From Acidovorax delafieldii (GTDB lineage Bacteria > Pseudomonadota > Gammaproteobacteria > Burkholderiales > Burkholderiaceae_C): a DNA stretch of 7,956 nt. Location: contig DCVY01000201.1 of the NCBI GenBank assembly GCA_002327945.1, forward strand, positions 8,453 through 16,408. Reading direction: 5' to 3'. The notes beneath the pieces were generated by a model that saw only the letters and a list, made by a program, of their open reading frames with translations, did not search any database and was not told the origin of the DNA. Positions 1 through 5,931 of this stretch are shown here, one piece after another. Positions within the stretch are counted from its first letter, which is position 1, and each line of letters opens with the position of its first letter. The position numbers and the translations under genes were made by a program.

Positions 1-1
1 A

Positions 2-553
2 CAAGCGCTGGATGCGCTGGCCGAAGGCGACACCGACACCGCGCTCGAAAAACTGCAGCACGCCGTGGTCACCGACCCGTCCAACGACGATGCACGCTTT
101 GATTACGTCAAGTTGCTGCTGCAGCTGGGCCGCGAGGACGATGCCAAGGTGGCCTTTGCCCCCGTGATCGCCAAGGTGGCCACCTCGCGCAAGCTCGGGG
201 CATTGAAGCGCTGGATGGATGCGCTGGATTTCGTCGCTGCCGGTGCATATGGGGCAAACGCCGGGGACGAATTTGACACCAAGATTGCCGCCAACAAGCG
301 CGACTTTGACACGCGCTTTGCCCGTGCCCGCTGGCTCATGGCGCAGCAGCGCTGGCAGGATGCCATGGACGAGCTGCTCGAAATTCTGATGCGCGACAAG
401 GCCTGGAGCGAAGAAGCCGCCCGCAAGACCTATGTGGCGATCCTTGAAATCATCGAGCCGCCCAAGGTGAAGGTGGCCGAAGGCCAGATTCCACCCGAAG
501 ACCCTGTGGTGGCCACCTACCGCCGGCGCCTGAGTTCGGTGGTGCTGAGCTGA
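2..553 (+). CDS. CnoX/YbbN-type thioredoxin-fold chaperone, C-terminal TPR part (5' end outside window)
   Basis: The frame is open from the left edge and ends at TGA 551-553, giving the last 183 residues. The fragment is helix-rich and TPR-like. It begins with a repeat in which a helix (ALEKLQHAVV) is followed by DPSNDDARFDYVKLLLQLG, and later has a second repeat-like block (FDTRFARARWLMAQQRWQ, then DAMDELLEILMRDKAW). It closes with a basic tail (YRRRLSSVV). This matches the C-terminal TPR region of the CnoX/YbbN family, in which an N-terminal thioredoxin domain protects clients under oxidative stress and passes them to GroEL/DnaK. The thioredoxin domain and its CxxC-like site would lie left of the window, so redox activity cannot be judged. 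The frame has no ATG near the edge, and the first GTG (65) is internal to a repeat, so this is a truncated gene and not a small one. It converges with purC. Confidence 0.82.
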   Translation, partial: QALDALAEGDTDTALEKLQHAVVTDPSNDDARFDYVKLLLQLGREDDAKVAFAPVIAKVATSRKLGALKRWMDALDFVAAGAYGANAGDEFDTKIAANKRDFDTRFARARWLMAQQRWQDAMDELLEILMRDKAWSEEAARKTYVAILEIIEPPKVKVAEGQIPPEDPVVATYRRRLSSVVLS

Positions 554-594
554 AGAGGCCACCACCTCCCTGAGTCGCTTCGCGCCTTCCCCTG

Positions 595-622
595 AATAAA
601 AAAGGCTCCGCAGGGAGTCTTT
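595..622 (-). terminator. Intrinsic terminator of purC (minus strand)
   Basis: The stem arms 601-609 (AAAGGCTCC) and 614-622 (GGAGTCTTT) pair over 9 bp, with one G-T wobble and a 4-nt loop. Read on the minus strand, the hairpin is followed by a run of six T (598-603, partly in the stem) and then ATT. It lies 21 bp beyond the purC stop. On the plus strand only three T end the hairpin, so it should serve the thioredoxin-like gene poorly. Confidence 0.8.
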
Positions 623-642
623 GGTGTTGGTGGGGCTGGTGT

Positions 643-1563
643 TCAGCCAATCAGCCGCTCCAGCGCCTCGCGGTATTTGGCGGCGGTCTTTTCGATCACG
701 GCCTGCGGCAGGCGAGGGGAAGGCGGCGTCTTGTCCCAGGGCTTGCCATTGACCTGGGCCTGCTCCAGCCAGTCGCGCACAAACTGCTTGTCGTAGCTGG
801 GCGGGTTTTCGCCCTTGGCCAGGGCCTCGGCATAGCCTTCCACGGGCCAGTAGCGCGAGCTGTCGGGCGTGAGCACTTCGTCCATCAGCACCAGCGTGCC
901 ATCGGGCGCCAGGCCGAATTCGAATTTGGTGTCGGCAATGATCATGCCTTTGGCAAGCGCAATCTCGGCAGCCGTCTTGTAGATGGCGATGCTCAGGTCG
1001 CGGATTTTCGTGGCCAGGTCCAGACCGATCATTTCCACCGTGCGCTCGAACGTGATGTTTTCGTCGTGCTCGCCGGCAGCGGCCTTGGCTGCGGGCGTGT
1101 AGATGGGCTCGGGCAGCTTGGCGGCGTTGGTCAGGCCGGCGGGCAACGGCACGCCGCACACCGATTGCGACTGCTGGTATTCCTTCCAGCCGCTGCCGGC
1201 CAGGTAACCGCGCACCACGGCTTCCACCGGGATGGGCTGCAGGCGCTGCACCAGCATCGAGCGGCCACGGACCTGCGCCACTTCGGCGGGGCTCACCACG
1301 CTTTGCGGGTCGTCGCCCGTCAGGTGGTTGGGGCAGATGTGGCCGAGCTTGTCGAACCAGAACAGCGCCATCTGCGTGAGCAACTCTCCCTTGCCGGGAA
1401 TGGGCTCGCCCATGATCACGTCAAACGCCGACAGGCGGTCGCTGGCCACCATCAGGATGCGATCGGTGCCCACGGCATAGTTGTCACGCACCTTGCCGCG
1501 TGCCAGCAGCGGCAGCGAGGTCAGGGTGGAGGTGTGCAGGGCAGAGGTGCTGGGCTGGGTCAT
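643..1563 (-). CDS. purC: Phosphoribosylaminoimidazole-succinocarboxamide (SAICAR) synthase
   Basis: This 306-residue cytoplasmic enzyme makes SAICAR from CAIR, aspartate and ATP in de novo purine synthesis. Visible family marks are the N-terminal nucleotide-binding segment [11 protein letters not shown] (22-32), [20 protein letters not shown] (41-60), signature 1 [17 protein letters not shown] (109-125), and signature 2 [10 protein letters not shown] (208-217) followed by [14 protein letters not shown]. The length fits the longer bacterial/yeast-like form (about 300 residues). The start was placed at the ATG whose complement is 1561-1563. An in-frame ATG at 1632 would add 23 residues ([11 protein letters not shown]...) that precede the conserved domain and look like translated leader. 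No good Shine-Dalgarno sequence precedes 1563, so the exact start is the weak point. The gene is monocistronic as far as can be seen, with its own terminator, and diverges from hpf. Confidence 0.95.
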   Translation of the reverse strand: MTQPSTSALHTSTLTSLPLLARGKVRDNYAVGTDRILMVASDRLSAFDVIMGEPIPGKGELLTQMALFWFDKLGHICPNHLTGDDPQSVVSPAEVAQVRGRSMLVQRLQPIPVEAVVRGYLAGSGWKEYQQSQSVCGVPLPAGLTNAAKLPEPIYTPAAKAAAGEHDENITFERTVEMIGLDLATKIRDLSIAIYKTAAEIALAKGMIIADTKFEFGLAPDGTLVLMDEVLTPDSSRYWPVEGYAEALAKGENPPSYDKQFVRDWLEQAQVNGKPWDKTPPSPRLPQAVIEKTAAKYREALERLIG

Positions 1564-1654
1564 GGTGATGGTGCGGGCTTGCGGAGCGTGGAGACGGGTC
1601 TGCGCCAGGAGAATGTTAAAAATTGCGAGCAATCGGGCTGCTTCGAACCGGCGG

Positions 1655-1660
1655 ATTTTA
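1655..1660 (-). promoter_or_regulatory. Candidate -10 element for purC
   Basis: On the minus strand the sequence reads GCGTAAAATCCGCC. TAAAAT differs from the sigma-70 -10 consensus at one position and would give a leader of roughly 85 nt to the purC ATG at 1563. No convincing -35 hexamer lies 16-18 bp upstream, so support rests on the -10 and its position alone. Confidence 0.35.
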
Positions 1661-1891
1661 CGCGGCGGGGTACTGGTCGGAGCATTGGTCGGGGCACCGG
1701 CGACAGGCGACCGCTGCGCCCAACCCCGGCAAGGCGCGCAGTACTGCCGAGCGGGCGCCCGTTTGGTTGGTTAGTGGGCCGCAGCATCATGAAGCGCGCG
1801 ATAACTTTGCCCCTAACCCGGTCATTGTGCGCGCATTTCGCAACCGCGGCACGCTCGGCTGCATAACCCAGCCGTCAGGGGCAGTATGGGG

Positions 1892-1920
1892 TTGCTTTTG
1901 GCCTTGGGCGGGCGCATAGT
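1892..1920 (+). promoter_or_regulatory. Weak candidate promoter for hpf
   Basis: TTGCTT (1892-1897) and CATAGT (1915-1920) are separated by 17 bp and sit about 90 nt before the hpf start. Each hexamer matches the sigma-70 consensus only partly. The palindrome GTGAATTCAC overlaps the end of the -10. I looked for a sigma-54 site (GG-N10-GC): a GG/GC pair exists at 1900-1913, but the flanking consensus is poor. Confidence 0.25.
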
Positions 1921-1999
1921 GAATTCACGTCGACAGGCGTATTGGAGTTCGATGGGCCGCTCTTTCGAGCCAGGGCGGCATTTTTTCACAGAGAGTCAC

Positions 2000-2004
2000 A
2001 GGAG
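2000..2004 (+). promoter_or_regulatory. Ribosome binding site of hpf
   Basis: AGGAG lies 8 nt before the ATG at 2013. It is a clear Shine-Dalgarno sequence and fixes the hpf start. Confidence 0.8.
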
Positions 2005-2012
2005 ACTTTTGT

Positions 2013-2345
2013 ATGAACTTGACAATCAGCGGTCACCACCTCGAAGTTACCCCCGCCTTGCGCAACTACGTCACCACCAAGCTGGACCGGATCACGCGCC
2101 ATTTCGACCAGGTTGTCGACGTCAAGGTGTTGCTGACAGTGGAGAAGCAGAAGGAAAAAGAGAAGCGTCAGCGAGCGGAATGCAATATCCACGTCAAGGG
2201 AAGCGACCTGTTTGCAGAAAGCTCCCACTTCGACCTGTATGCTGCCGTGGATGAACTGGTGGACAAAATGGATCGCCAGGTTGTGCGCCACAAGGACCGC
2301 ATCCAGGACCACCACGACGCATCCAAACGCGAAATCCTCTCCTGA
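2013..2345 (+). CDS. hpf: Ribosome hibernation promoting factor, short form (HPF/YfiA/RaiA family)
   Basis: The product is a 110-residue cytoplasmic protein that binds the 30S decoding region and helps inactivate or dimerise ribosomes when growth slows. The whole chain fits the S30AE/sigma-54 modulation domain: the opening [20 protein letters not shown], a Lys/Glu-rich middle segment (44-55, [12 protein letters not shown]), and the conserved closing block [18 protein letters not shown] (73-90) followed by a basic stretch. It lacks the C-terminal dimerisation domain of long-form HPF, so it is the short type. A strong AGGAG supports the ATG at 2013. Its neighbours ptsN and hprK follow the usual proteobacterial order, where hpf normally lies after rpoN; rpoN is not present upstream here. 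A strong terminator after the stop suggests hpf can be transcribed on its own. Confidence 0.94.
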   Translation: MNLTISGHHLEVTPALRNYVTTKLDRITRHFDQVVDVKVLLTVEKQKEKEKRQRAECNIHVKGSDLFAESSHFDLYAAVDELVDKMDRQVVRHKDRIQDHHDASKREILS

Positions 2346-2376
2346 GCCATGCAGGTCAGTTGCCTGCCGGTCGCAG

Positions 2377-2401
2377 CCGCTCCTCGGGGCGGTTTTTTTT
2401 T
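2377..2401 (+). terminator. Strong intrinsic terminator after hpf
   Basis: A 6-bp GC-rich stem, CCGCTC (2377-2382) with GGGCGG (2387-2392), has one T-G wobble and a 4-nt loop. It is followed directly by nine T (2393-2401). It stands 31 bp after the hpf stop and 59 bp before ptsN, so it should separate hpf from ptsN at least partly. Confidence 0.87.
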
Positions 2402-2441
2402 CTGCACGGCGTTGGCTGATCAGGGTTTTCGCCAATGTGTG

Positions 2442-2447
2442 CATAAT
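2442..2447 (+). promoter_or_regulatory. Candidate -10 element for ptsN
   Basis: CATAAT (in GTGTGCATAATTG) matches five of six -10 positions and lies just after the hpf terminator. The expected start of transcription would be near 2453-2455, only 6-8 nt before the ptsN ATG, and no Shine-Dalgarno sequence precedes that ATG. No good -35 hexamer is visible at standard spacing. Confidence 0.45.
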
Positions 2448-2460
2448 TGTTACCCAGACC

Positions 2461-2928
2461 ATGAACCGACTCGCATCCATCCTGCCTGCCGCTCAAGTGC
2501 TCGTGAGCGTTGACGCCACCAGCAAGAAGCGTGCTTTTGAGGAAGCGGGTCTCCTGTTTGAGAGCCAGCACGGTCTTTCGCGGGCGCTGATCACCGATAG
2601 CCTGTTTGCCCGCGAGCGCCTGGGCTCCACCGGTCTGGGGCATGGCGTGGCCATTCCGCATGGCCGTATCAAGGGGCTCAAGGCACCGATGGCCGCGGTT
2701 TTTCAGCTGGCGCAGCCGATAGGTTTTGATGCGCCCGATGAAATGCCGGTCGGTTTGCTGATTTTTCTGCTGGTGCCCGAAGCCGCGACCCAGAAGCACC
2801 TGGAAATCCTCTCGGAAATTGCCGAGTTGCTTAGCGACTCGGTGCTGCGCGAGAAACTCAAGGCCTGTGACGACGCCACGGTGCTGCACGGCATGATTGC
2901 CGGATGGCAGCCCACCCAGGTCGCCTGA
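2461..2928 (+). CDS. ptsN: PTS EIIA-Ntr regulatory protein
   Basis: The product has 155 residues and forms a single cytoplasmic EIIA (fructose/mannitol-type) domain. In the nitrogen PTS, phosphate passes from EI-Ntr through an HPr-like carrier to a histidine of PtsN, which then regulates targets such as potassium transport and stress responses; it carries no sugar. The active-site motif is seen in [14 protein letters not shown], with the likely phosphorylated histidine at residue 67. The later LLIFLLVP and [11 protein letters not shown] segments also fit the fold. The start at ATG 2461 gives the usual family N-terminus (MNRLASILP). Reading further upstream would run through the hpf terminator, so longer starts are unlikely. 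It is followed closely by hprK, whose product phosphorylates HPr, and the two are probably co-transcribed. Confidence 0.93.
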   Translation: MNRLASILPAAQVLVSVDATSKKRAFEEAGLLFESQHGLSRALITDSLFARERLGSTGLGHGVAIPHGRIKGLKAPMAAVFQLAQPIGFDAPDEMPVGLLIFLLVPEAATQKHLEILSEIAELLSDSVLREKLKACDDATVLHGMIAGWQPTQVA

Positions 2929-2956
2929 TCCTTTCCCCTCTATTGGCGGGACTGTC

Positions 2957-3913
2957 TTGAAACCCAACGTCGTCAGCGCCGATGTCCTGTTCGAGGAATT
3001 TCGCGGCACCCTGAAATGGGAATGGCTGGCGGGCCTGGGTGCCTCCGAGCGGCGCTTTGACGAAGTGGCTGTGCGCGCGGCACGCTCGGGTGCTGACCTT
3101 GTGGGCTACCTCAACTACATCCACCCCTACCGCGTGCAGATTCTGGGCGAGCGCGAAATCGCCTATCTCATCAACCGCACGCCCGAAGACTGCCAGCGTC
3201 GCATCGGGCGCATTGTCACACTGGAGCCGCCGGTGCTGGTGCTCGCCGATGGGCAGGCTGCGCCGGATGCGCTGCTGTCCATGTGCGAGCGTGCGCAGAT
3301 TCCCATGTTCGCGACGCACGAGTCATCGGCGTTCGTCATCGACGTGCTGCGGGCCTACCTGTCCAAGTACTTTGCCGACCGCACCACGATGCATGGTGTG
3401 TTCATGGACATTCTGGGCCTGGGGGTCTTGATCACGGGCGAATCCGGCCTGGGCAAGAGTGAGCTGGGGCTGGAGCTGATCTCGCGCGGTAACGGCCTGG
3501 TGGCCGACGACGCGGTGGACCTGTTTCGCATCAACCAGACCACCATCGAGGGCAAATGCCCTGAGCTGCTGCAGAACCTGCTGGAGGTGCGCGGCATTGG
3601 TCTCTTGGACATCCGCGCCATCTTTGGCGAGACTGCGGTGCGCCGCAAGATGCGCCTCAGGCTCATCGTGCACTTGGTGCGCAAGGAGACGCTGGAGCGC
3701 GAATACGAGCGCCTGCCCTACGAGCCCCTGACCCAGGACGTGCTGGGCGTGCCGGTGCTCAAGGTGGTGATCCAGGTGGTGGCGGGGCGCAACATCGCCG
3801 TGCTGGTGGAAGCGGCCGTGCGCAACACCATCTTGCAGTTGCGCGGCATCGACACCTACCAAGAATTCGTGGAGCGGCACCGCCGCGCCATGGAGCGAGA
3901 CACCGGCTTTTGA
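2957..3913 (+). CDS. hprK: HPr kinase/phosphorylase
   Basis: HprK phosphorylates and dephosphorylates a serine of HPr, tuning the phosphorelay that ends at PtsN. From the chosen start the product has 318 residues, close to the family norm. It has an N-terminal HprK domain (about 1-130), then the kinase domain with H146 before it, the Walker A loop GESGLGKS (161-168), the acidic pair in VADDAV (D184, D185), and the family signature [12 protein letters not shown] (208-219). The start is uncertain. TTG 2957 gives [15 protein letters not shown], which fits the domain beginning, and lies 28 bp after ptsN. An in-frame ATG at 2897 would add 20 Pro/Ser-rich residues and overlap the ptsN end. Neither has a convincing Shine-Dalgarno sequence. 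In many betaproteobacteria rapZ follows; here fur follows on the other strand. Confidence 0.92.
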   Translation: MKPNVVSADVLFEEFRGTLKWEWLAGLGASERRFDEVAVRAARSGADLVGYLNYIHPYRVQILGEREIAYLINRTPEDCQRRIGRIVTLEPPVLVLADGQAAPDALLSMCERAQIPMFATHESSAFVIDVLRAYLSKYFADRTTMHGVFMDILGLGVLITGESGLGKSELGLELISRGNGLVADDAVDLFRINQTTIEGKCPELLQNLLEVRGIGLLDIRAIFGETAVRRKMRLRLIVHLVRKETLEREYERLPYEPLTQDVLGVPVLKVVIQVVAGRNIAVLVEAAVRNTILQLRGIDTYQEFVERHRRAMERDTGF

Positions 3914-3916
3914 GGC

Positions 3917-3932
3917 GGCAGCCCTGGCTGCC
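3917..3932. terminator. Perfect hairpin between convergent hprK and fur
   Basis: GGCAGC (3917-3922) and GCTGCC (3927-3932) form a perfect 6-bp stem with a CCTG loop inside the 31-bp gap between the two convergent stop codons. Neither strand has a T-run directly after it, so it is at best a weak or factor-assisted end point for both transcripts. Confidence 0.4.
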
Positions 3933-3944
3933 TGGCTGCGCGGG

Positions 3945-4361
3945 TTATTTCTGTGCGCACTGGGCGCATTGGCCATACAGGGCCATCGTGTGGTCATGCA
4001 CCACCCAGCCCTTCGCCTTGGCAATGATCTGCTGGCGTTTTTCTATCTCGGGATCGTAGAACTCTTCCACCTTGCCGCAGGACGTGCACACGAAATGGTC
4101 GTGGTGCTGGCCTTCATCGAGTTCGTAAACCGCTTTGCCGCTCTCGAAGTTGCTGCGGATCAGGATGCCCGCCTGCTCGAATTGCGTGAGCACGCGATAG
4201 ACCGTGGCCAGCCCGATGTCCGAGCGCTCTTGCAGCAAGACCCGAAAGACATCTTCGGCCGTCATGTGGCGTTGTGCGCCCTTCTGAAAAATCTCCAGAA
4301 TCTTCAGGCGCGGCAGGGTTGCCTTCAGGCCTGTGCTTTTGAGTTCGTCGATATTCGTCAT
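3945..4361 (-). CDS. fur: Ferric uptake regulator
   Basis: Fur is a dimeric, iron-sensing DNA-binding repressor; this product has 138 residues. The N-terminal winged helix contains the recognition segment [14 protein letters not shown] (48-61). Metal ligands typical of true Fur proteins are all present at positions shifted by one from E. coli Fur: H32, E80, H86, D88, H89, E107 and H124. The cysteine pairs are C92/C95 (CTSC) and C132/C135 (CAQC). The opening [16 protein letters not shown] is typical of betaproteobacterial Fur, as opposed to Zur or PerR. The ATG (complement of 4359-4361) has only a short GGG before it. The gene is divergent from bamE, an arrangement (fur/omlA) also known in Pseudomonas and Xanthomonas. 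No clear Fur box was seen in the shared upstream region, so autoregulation is not supported by sequence. Confidence 0.96.
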   Translation of the reverse strand: MTNIDELKSTGLKATLPRLKILEIFQKGAQRHMTAEDVFRVLLQERSDIGLATVYRVLTQFEQAGILIRSNFESGKAVYELDEGQHHDHFVCTSCGKVEEFYDPEIEKRQQIIAKAKGWVVHDHTMALYGQCAQCAQK

Positions 4362-4388
4362 GACCCTGTCTTTCGTGCGCCGGCGGGC

Positions 4389-4420
4389 TTGACCAGGCCC
4401 GCAGGACCAGCCGCTACAAT
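4389..4420 (+). promoter_or_regulatory. Candidate promoter of bamE
   Basis: TACAAT (4415-4420) is a good -10 element and would start transcription near 4427, about 24 nt before the bamE ATG. A TTGACC hexamer (4389-4394) resembles a -35 but lies 20 bp away, longer than the usual 16-18 bp, so the pairing is doubtful while the -10 is credible. The region also has to hold the fur promoter on the other strand. Confidence 0.5.
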
Positions 4421-4450
4421 GGATTGATCATAGCCTTACGACCCTTTTCC

Positions 4451-5011
4451 ATGCCCGTCAAAGCCCATAGCAGCGCCCGTCTGGGCGTGACCTTGTTCAT
4501 CGGCGCCTGCCTGGCTGCCGTGGCCGGCTGCAGCAGCCTGGACCATGCCAGCAAACGCCTGGCCAGCGTCATGACGCCTTACAAGGTGGATGTGGTGCAG
4601 GGCAATTTCGTCTCGCGCGAGCAGGTCGAGGCGCTGCAGGCCGGCATGAGCCGGCAGCAGGCGCGCGACATTCTCGGCACGCCCCTGGTGACCAGCCTGT
4701 TCCATGCCGAGCGCTGGGAATACGTGTTCACGATCAAGCGACCCGGTGAAGATATCCAGACGCGCAAGCTCACCCTGTTTTTCCAGGGTGATCTGCTGCA
4801 GCGTTTCGACGGTGACACCATGCCCTCTGAAGCCGAGTTTGTGGCCTCCCTGGGATCGCGCTCCACCCGGGGCAAGGTGCCCGTGCTGGAGGCCACCGAC
4901 ACCCAGCTGGCGCGTTTCCCGGCACCCGAGCGCACGGCCAGCGCACCAGCGGTGGCACCTGCCGAGCCGGTTTCCACCTCTTACCCTCCGCTCGAAGCGC
5001 CCGCGCGCTGA
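4451..5011 (+). CDS. bamE: Outer membrane assembly lipoprotein BamE (SmpA/OmlA family)
   Basis: BamE is a small lipoprotein of the BAM complex, which inserts beta-barrel proteins into the outer membrane. The 186-residue precursor has a basic start, a hydrophobic stretch and a lipobox ending in AAVAGC, so C27 should be lipidated. The following residues SS do not give the Asp+2 inner-membrane retention signal. The SmpA/OmlA domain covers about residues 40-130, including YKVDVVQGNFVSREQV, the GMSRQQARDILGTP helix and the RWEYVF strand. After it comes a Pro/Ala-rich tail to the end, which is longer than in E. coli BamE (about 113 residues in all). ATG 4451 was chosen over the in-frame TTG at 4424 because it gives a normal signal peptide and because the candidate -10 at 4415-4420 would place transcription start near or after 4424. 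It heads a likely operon with dapB. Confidence 0.93.
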   Translation: MPVKAHSSARLGVTLFIGACLAAVAGCSSLDHASKRLASVMTPYKVDVVQGNFVSREQVEALQAGMSRQQARDILGTPLVTSLFHAERWEYVFTIKRPGEDIQTRKLTLFFQGDLLQRFDGDTMPSEAEFVASLGSRSTRGKVPVLEATDTQLARFPAPERTASAPAVAPAEPVSTSYPPLEAPAR

Positions 5012-5028
5012 GAGCCGCGGCTTTGGGC

Positions 5029-5041
5029 GCCGGCAACCGGC
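5029..5041 (+). other. Small GC-rich hairpin between bamE and dapB
   Basis: GCCGG (5029-5033) and CCGGC (5037-5041) form a stem with a CAA loop, just after a 10-bp palindrome AGCCGCGGCT (5013-5022). No T-run follows, so it is unlikely to end transcription. It may stabilise mRNA or have no role. Confidence 0.3.
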
Positions 5042-5065
5042 ATGGCCCACCGTATTCACCGATAC

Positions 5066-5070
5066 AGGAA
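5066..5070 (+). promoter_or_regulatory. Ribosome binding site deciding the dapB start
   Basis: AGGAA lies 4 nt before ATG 5075 and supports that start over the in-frame ATG at 5042, which has no such site and would add 11 residues rich in His/Arg. Confidence 0.65.
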
Positions 5071-5074
5071 TGAC

Positions 5075-5914
5075 ATGACAGGCAACTCTTTGCCCACCTC
5101 CCCCGCCTCCAGCGTCCTGCGTGTCGCGGTGGCTGGATCGTCCGGCCGCATGGGTCGCATGCTGATCGAGGCCCTGCGCGCCAGCGGCGACATGGTGCTG
5201 GCCGGTGCCCTGGATGTGGCGGCCAGCCCCGCCATCGGCTCGGATGCCACGGCTTTTCTGGGCTGCGCGAGTGGCGTGGCCATCACGGCAGACCTGCGTA
5301 CGGGCCTGAAGAATGCCGATGTGCTGATCGATTTCACCCGCCCCGAAGGCACGCTGGCCCATCTGGCCGTTTGCGCCGAGCTGGGTGTGAAAGCCGTCAT
5401 CGGCACCACGGGGTTCACGGATGCGCAGAAGGCCGAGATCGCGGCCTGTGCCCAGCGCACGGCCATCGTGATGGCGCCCAACATGAGCGTGGGCGTCAAC
5501 GTCACGCTCAAGCTGCTGCAGATGGCGGCCCAGGCCATGGCGACCGGCTATGACATCGAGATCATCGAGGCCCACCACCGCCACAAGGTCGATGCGCCCT
5601 CGGGCACGGCCCTCAAGATGGGCGAAGTGATTGCGGATGCCCTGGGGCGCGACCTCAAGGAATGCGCTGTCTATGCCCGAGAAGGCGTGACCGGCGAGCG
5701 CGATCCGTCGAGCATCGGCTTTGCCACCATTCGTGGCGGCGACATCGTGGGCGACCACACCGTGCTGTTCGCAGGCATTGGCGAGCGCATCGAAATCACC
5801 CACAAATCGTCCAGCCGCGTCACCTATGCCCAAGGCAGCCTGCGCGCTGTGCGCTTTCTTGCAGACCGCAAGACCGGCATGTTCGACATGTTCGACGTGC
5901 TGGGCCTGAACTAG
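5075..5914 (+). CDS. dapB: 4-hydroxy-tetrahydrodipicolinate reductase
   Basis: This enzyme reduces the DapA product with NAD(P)H to tetrahydrodipicolinate, on the route to diaminopimelate (peptidoglycan) and lysine. The 279-residue product has an N-terminal Rossmann domain with the dinucleotide loop [12 protein letters not shown] (18-29), and GTTGFT at 110-115. The catalytic block [17 protein letters not shown] (163-179) carries the likely acid/base H167 and K171, and matches the family signature. The last segment [11 protein letters not shown] is also typical of DapB. The first dozen residues before LRVAVAG are a short unstructured lead. It lies 63 bp after bamE and 17 bp before the ExbB-like gene, so it is probably in the same transcript. 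No dapA or lysA is nearby. Confidence 0.96.
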   Translation: MTGNSLPTSPASSVLRVAVAGSSGRMGRMLIEALRASGDMVLAGALDVAASPAIGSDATAFLGCASGVAITADLRTGLKNADVLIDFTRPEGTLAHLAVCAELGVKAVIGTTGFTDAQKAEIAACAQRTAIVMAPNMSVGVNVTLKLLQMAAQAMATGYDIEIIEAHHRHKVDAPSGTALKMGEVIADALGRDLKECAVYAREGVTGERDPSSIGFATIRGGDIVGDHTVLFAGIGERIEITHKSSSRVTYAQGSLRAVRFLADRKTGMFDMFDVLGLN

Positions 5915-5931
5915 CCCCGCAGCGAGCCGGC

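Larger units (their letters stand above)
1564..2012. other. 449-bp divergent intergenic region between purC and hpf
   Basis: I see no supportable gene here. Reading frames across it lack ribosome binding sites and family features, and several simply run on into purC or hpf from other frames. It must hold the promoters for purC (leftward) and hpf (rightward). Small structures present are two 11-nt imperfect direct repeats with a 12-nt period (TGGTCGGAGCA at 1674-1684 and TGGTCGGGGCA at 1686-1696), a 10-bp palindrome GTGAATTCAC (1919-1928), and a hairpin plus T-run (1956-1986). No riboswitch class or tRNA fold was recognised. Confidence 0.6.

Noticed and set aside
1066..1866. Long open frame on the plus strand opposite purC (266 codons)
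   Set aside because: It is antisense to a clearly recognised purC, is rich in Gly/His/Arg/Gln as expected of a GC-rich shadow frame, and shows no family features.
1900..1913. Sigma-54 promoter (GG-N10-GC) upstream of hpf
   Set aside because: Only the two dinucleotides match; the flanking TGGCAC and TTGCA positions are poor, and such spacing occurs often in GC-rich DNA.
1886..2254. Possible small gene upstream of and overlapping hpf
   Set aside because: It runs through the hpf ribosome binding site and into hpf in another frame, with no ribosome binding site or recognisable domain of its own.
4415..4433. Fur box between fur and bamE
   Set aside because: The stretch around the bamE -10 is AT-richer and has a partial match, but it lacks the repeated GATAAT-type units in proper order.
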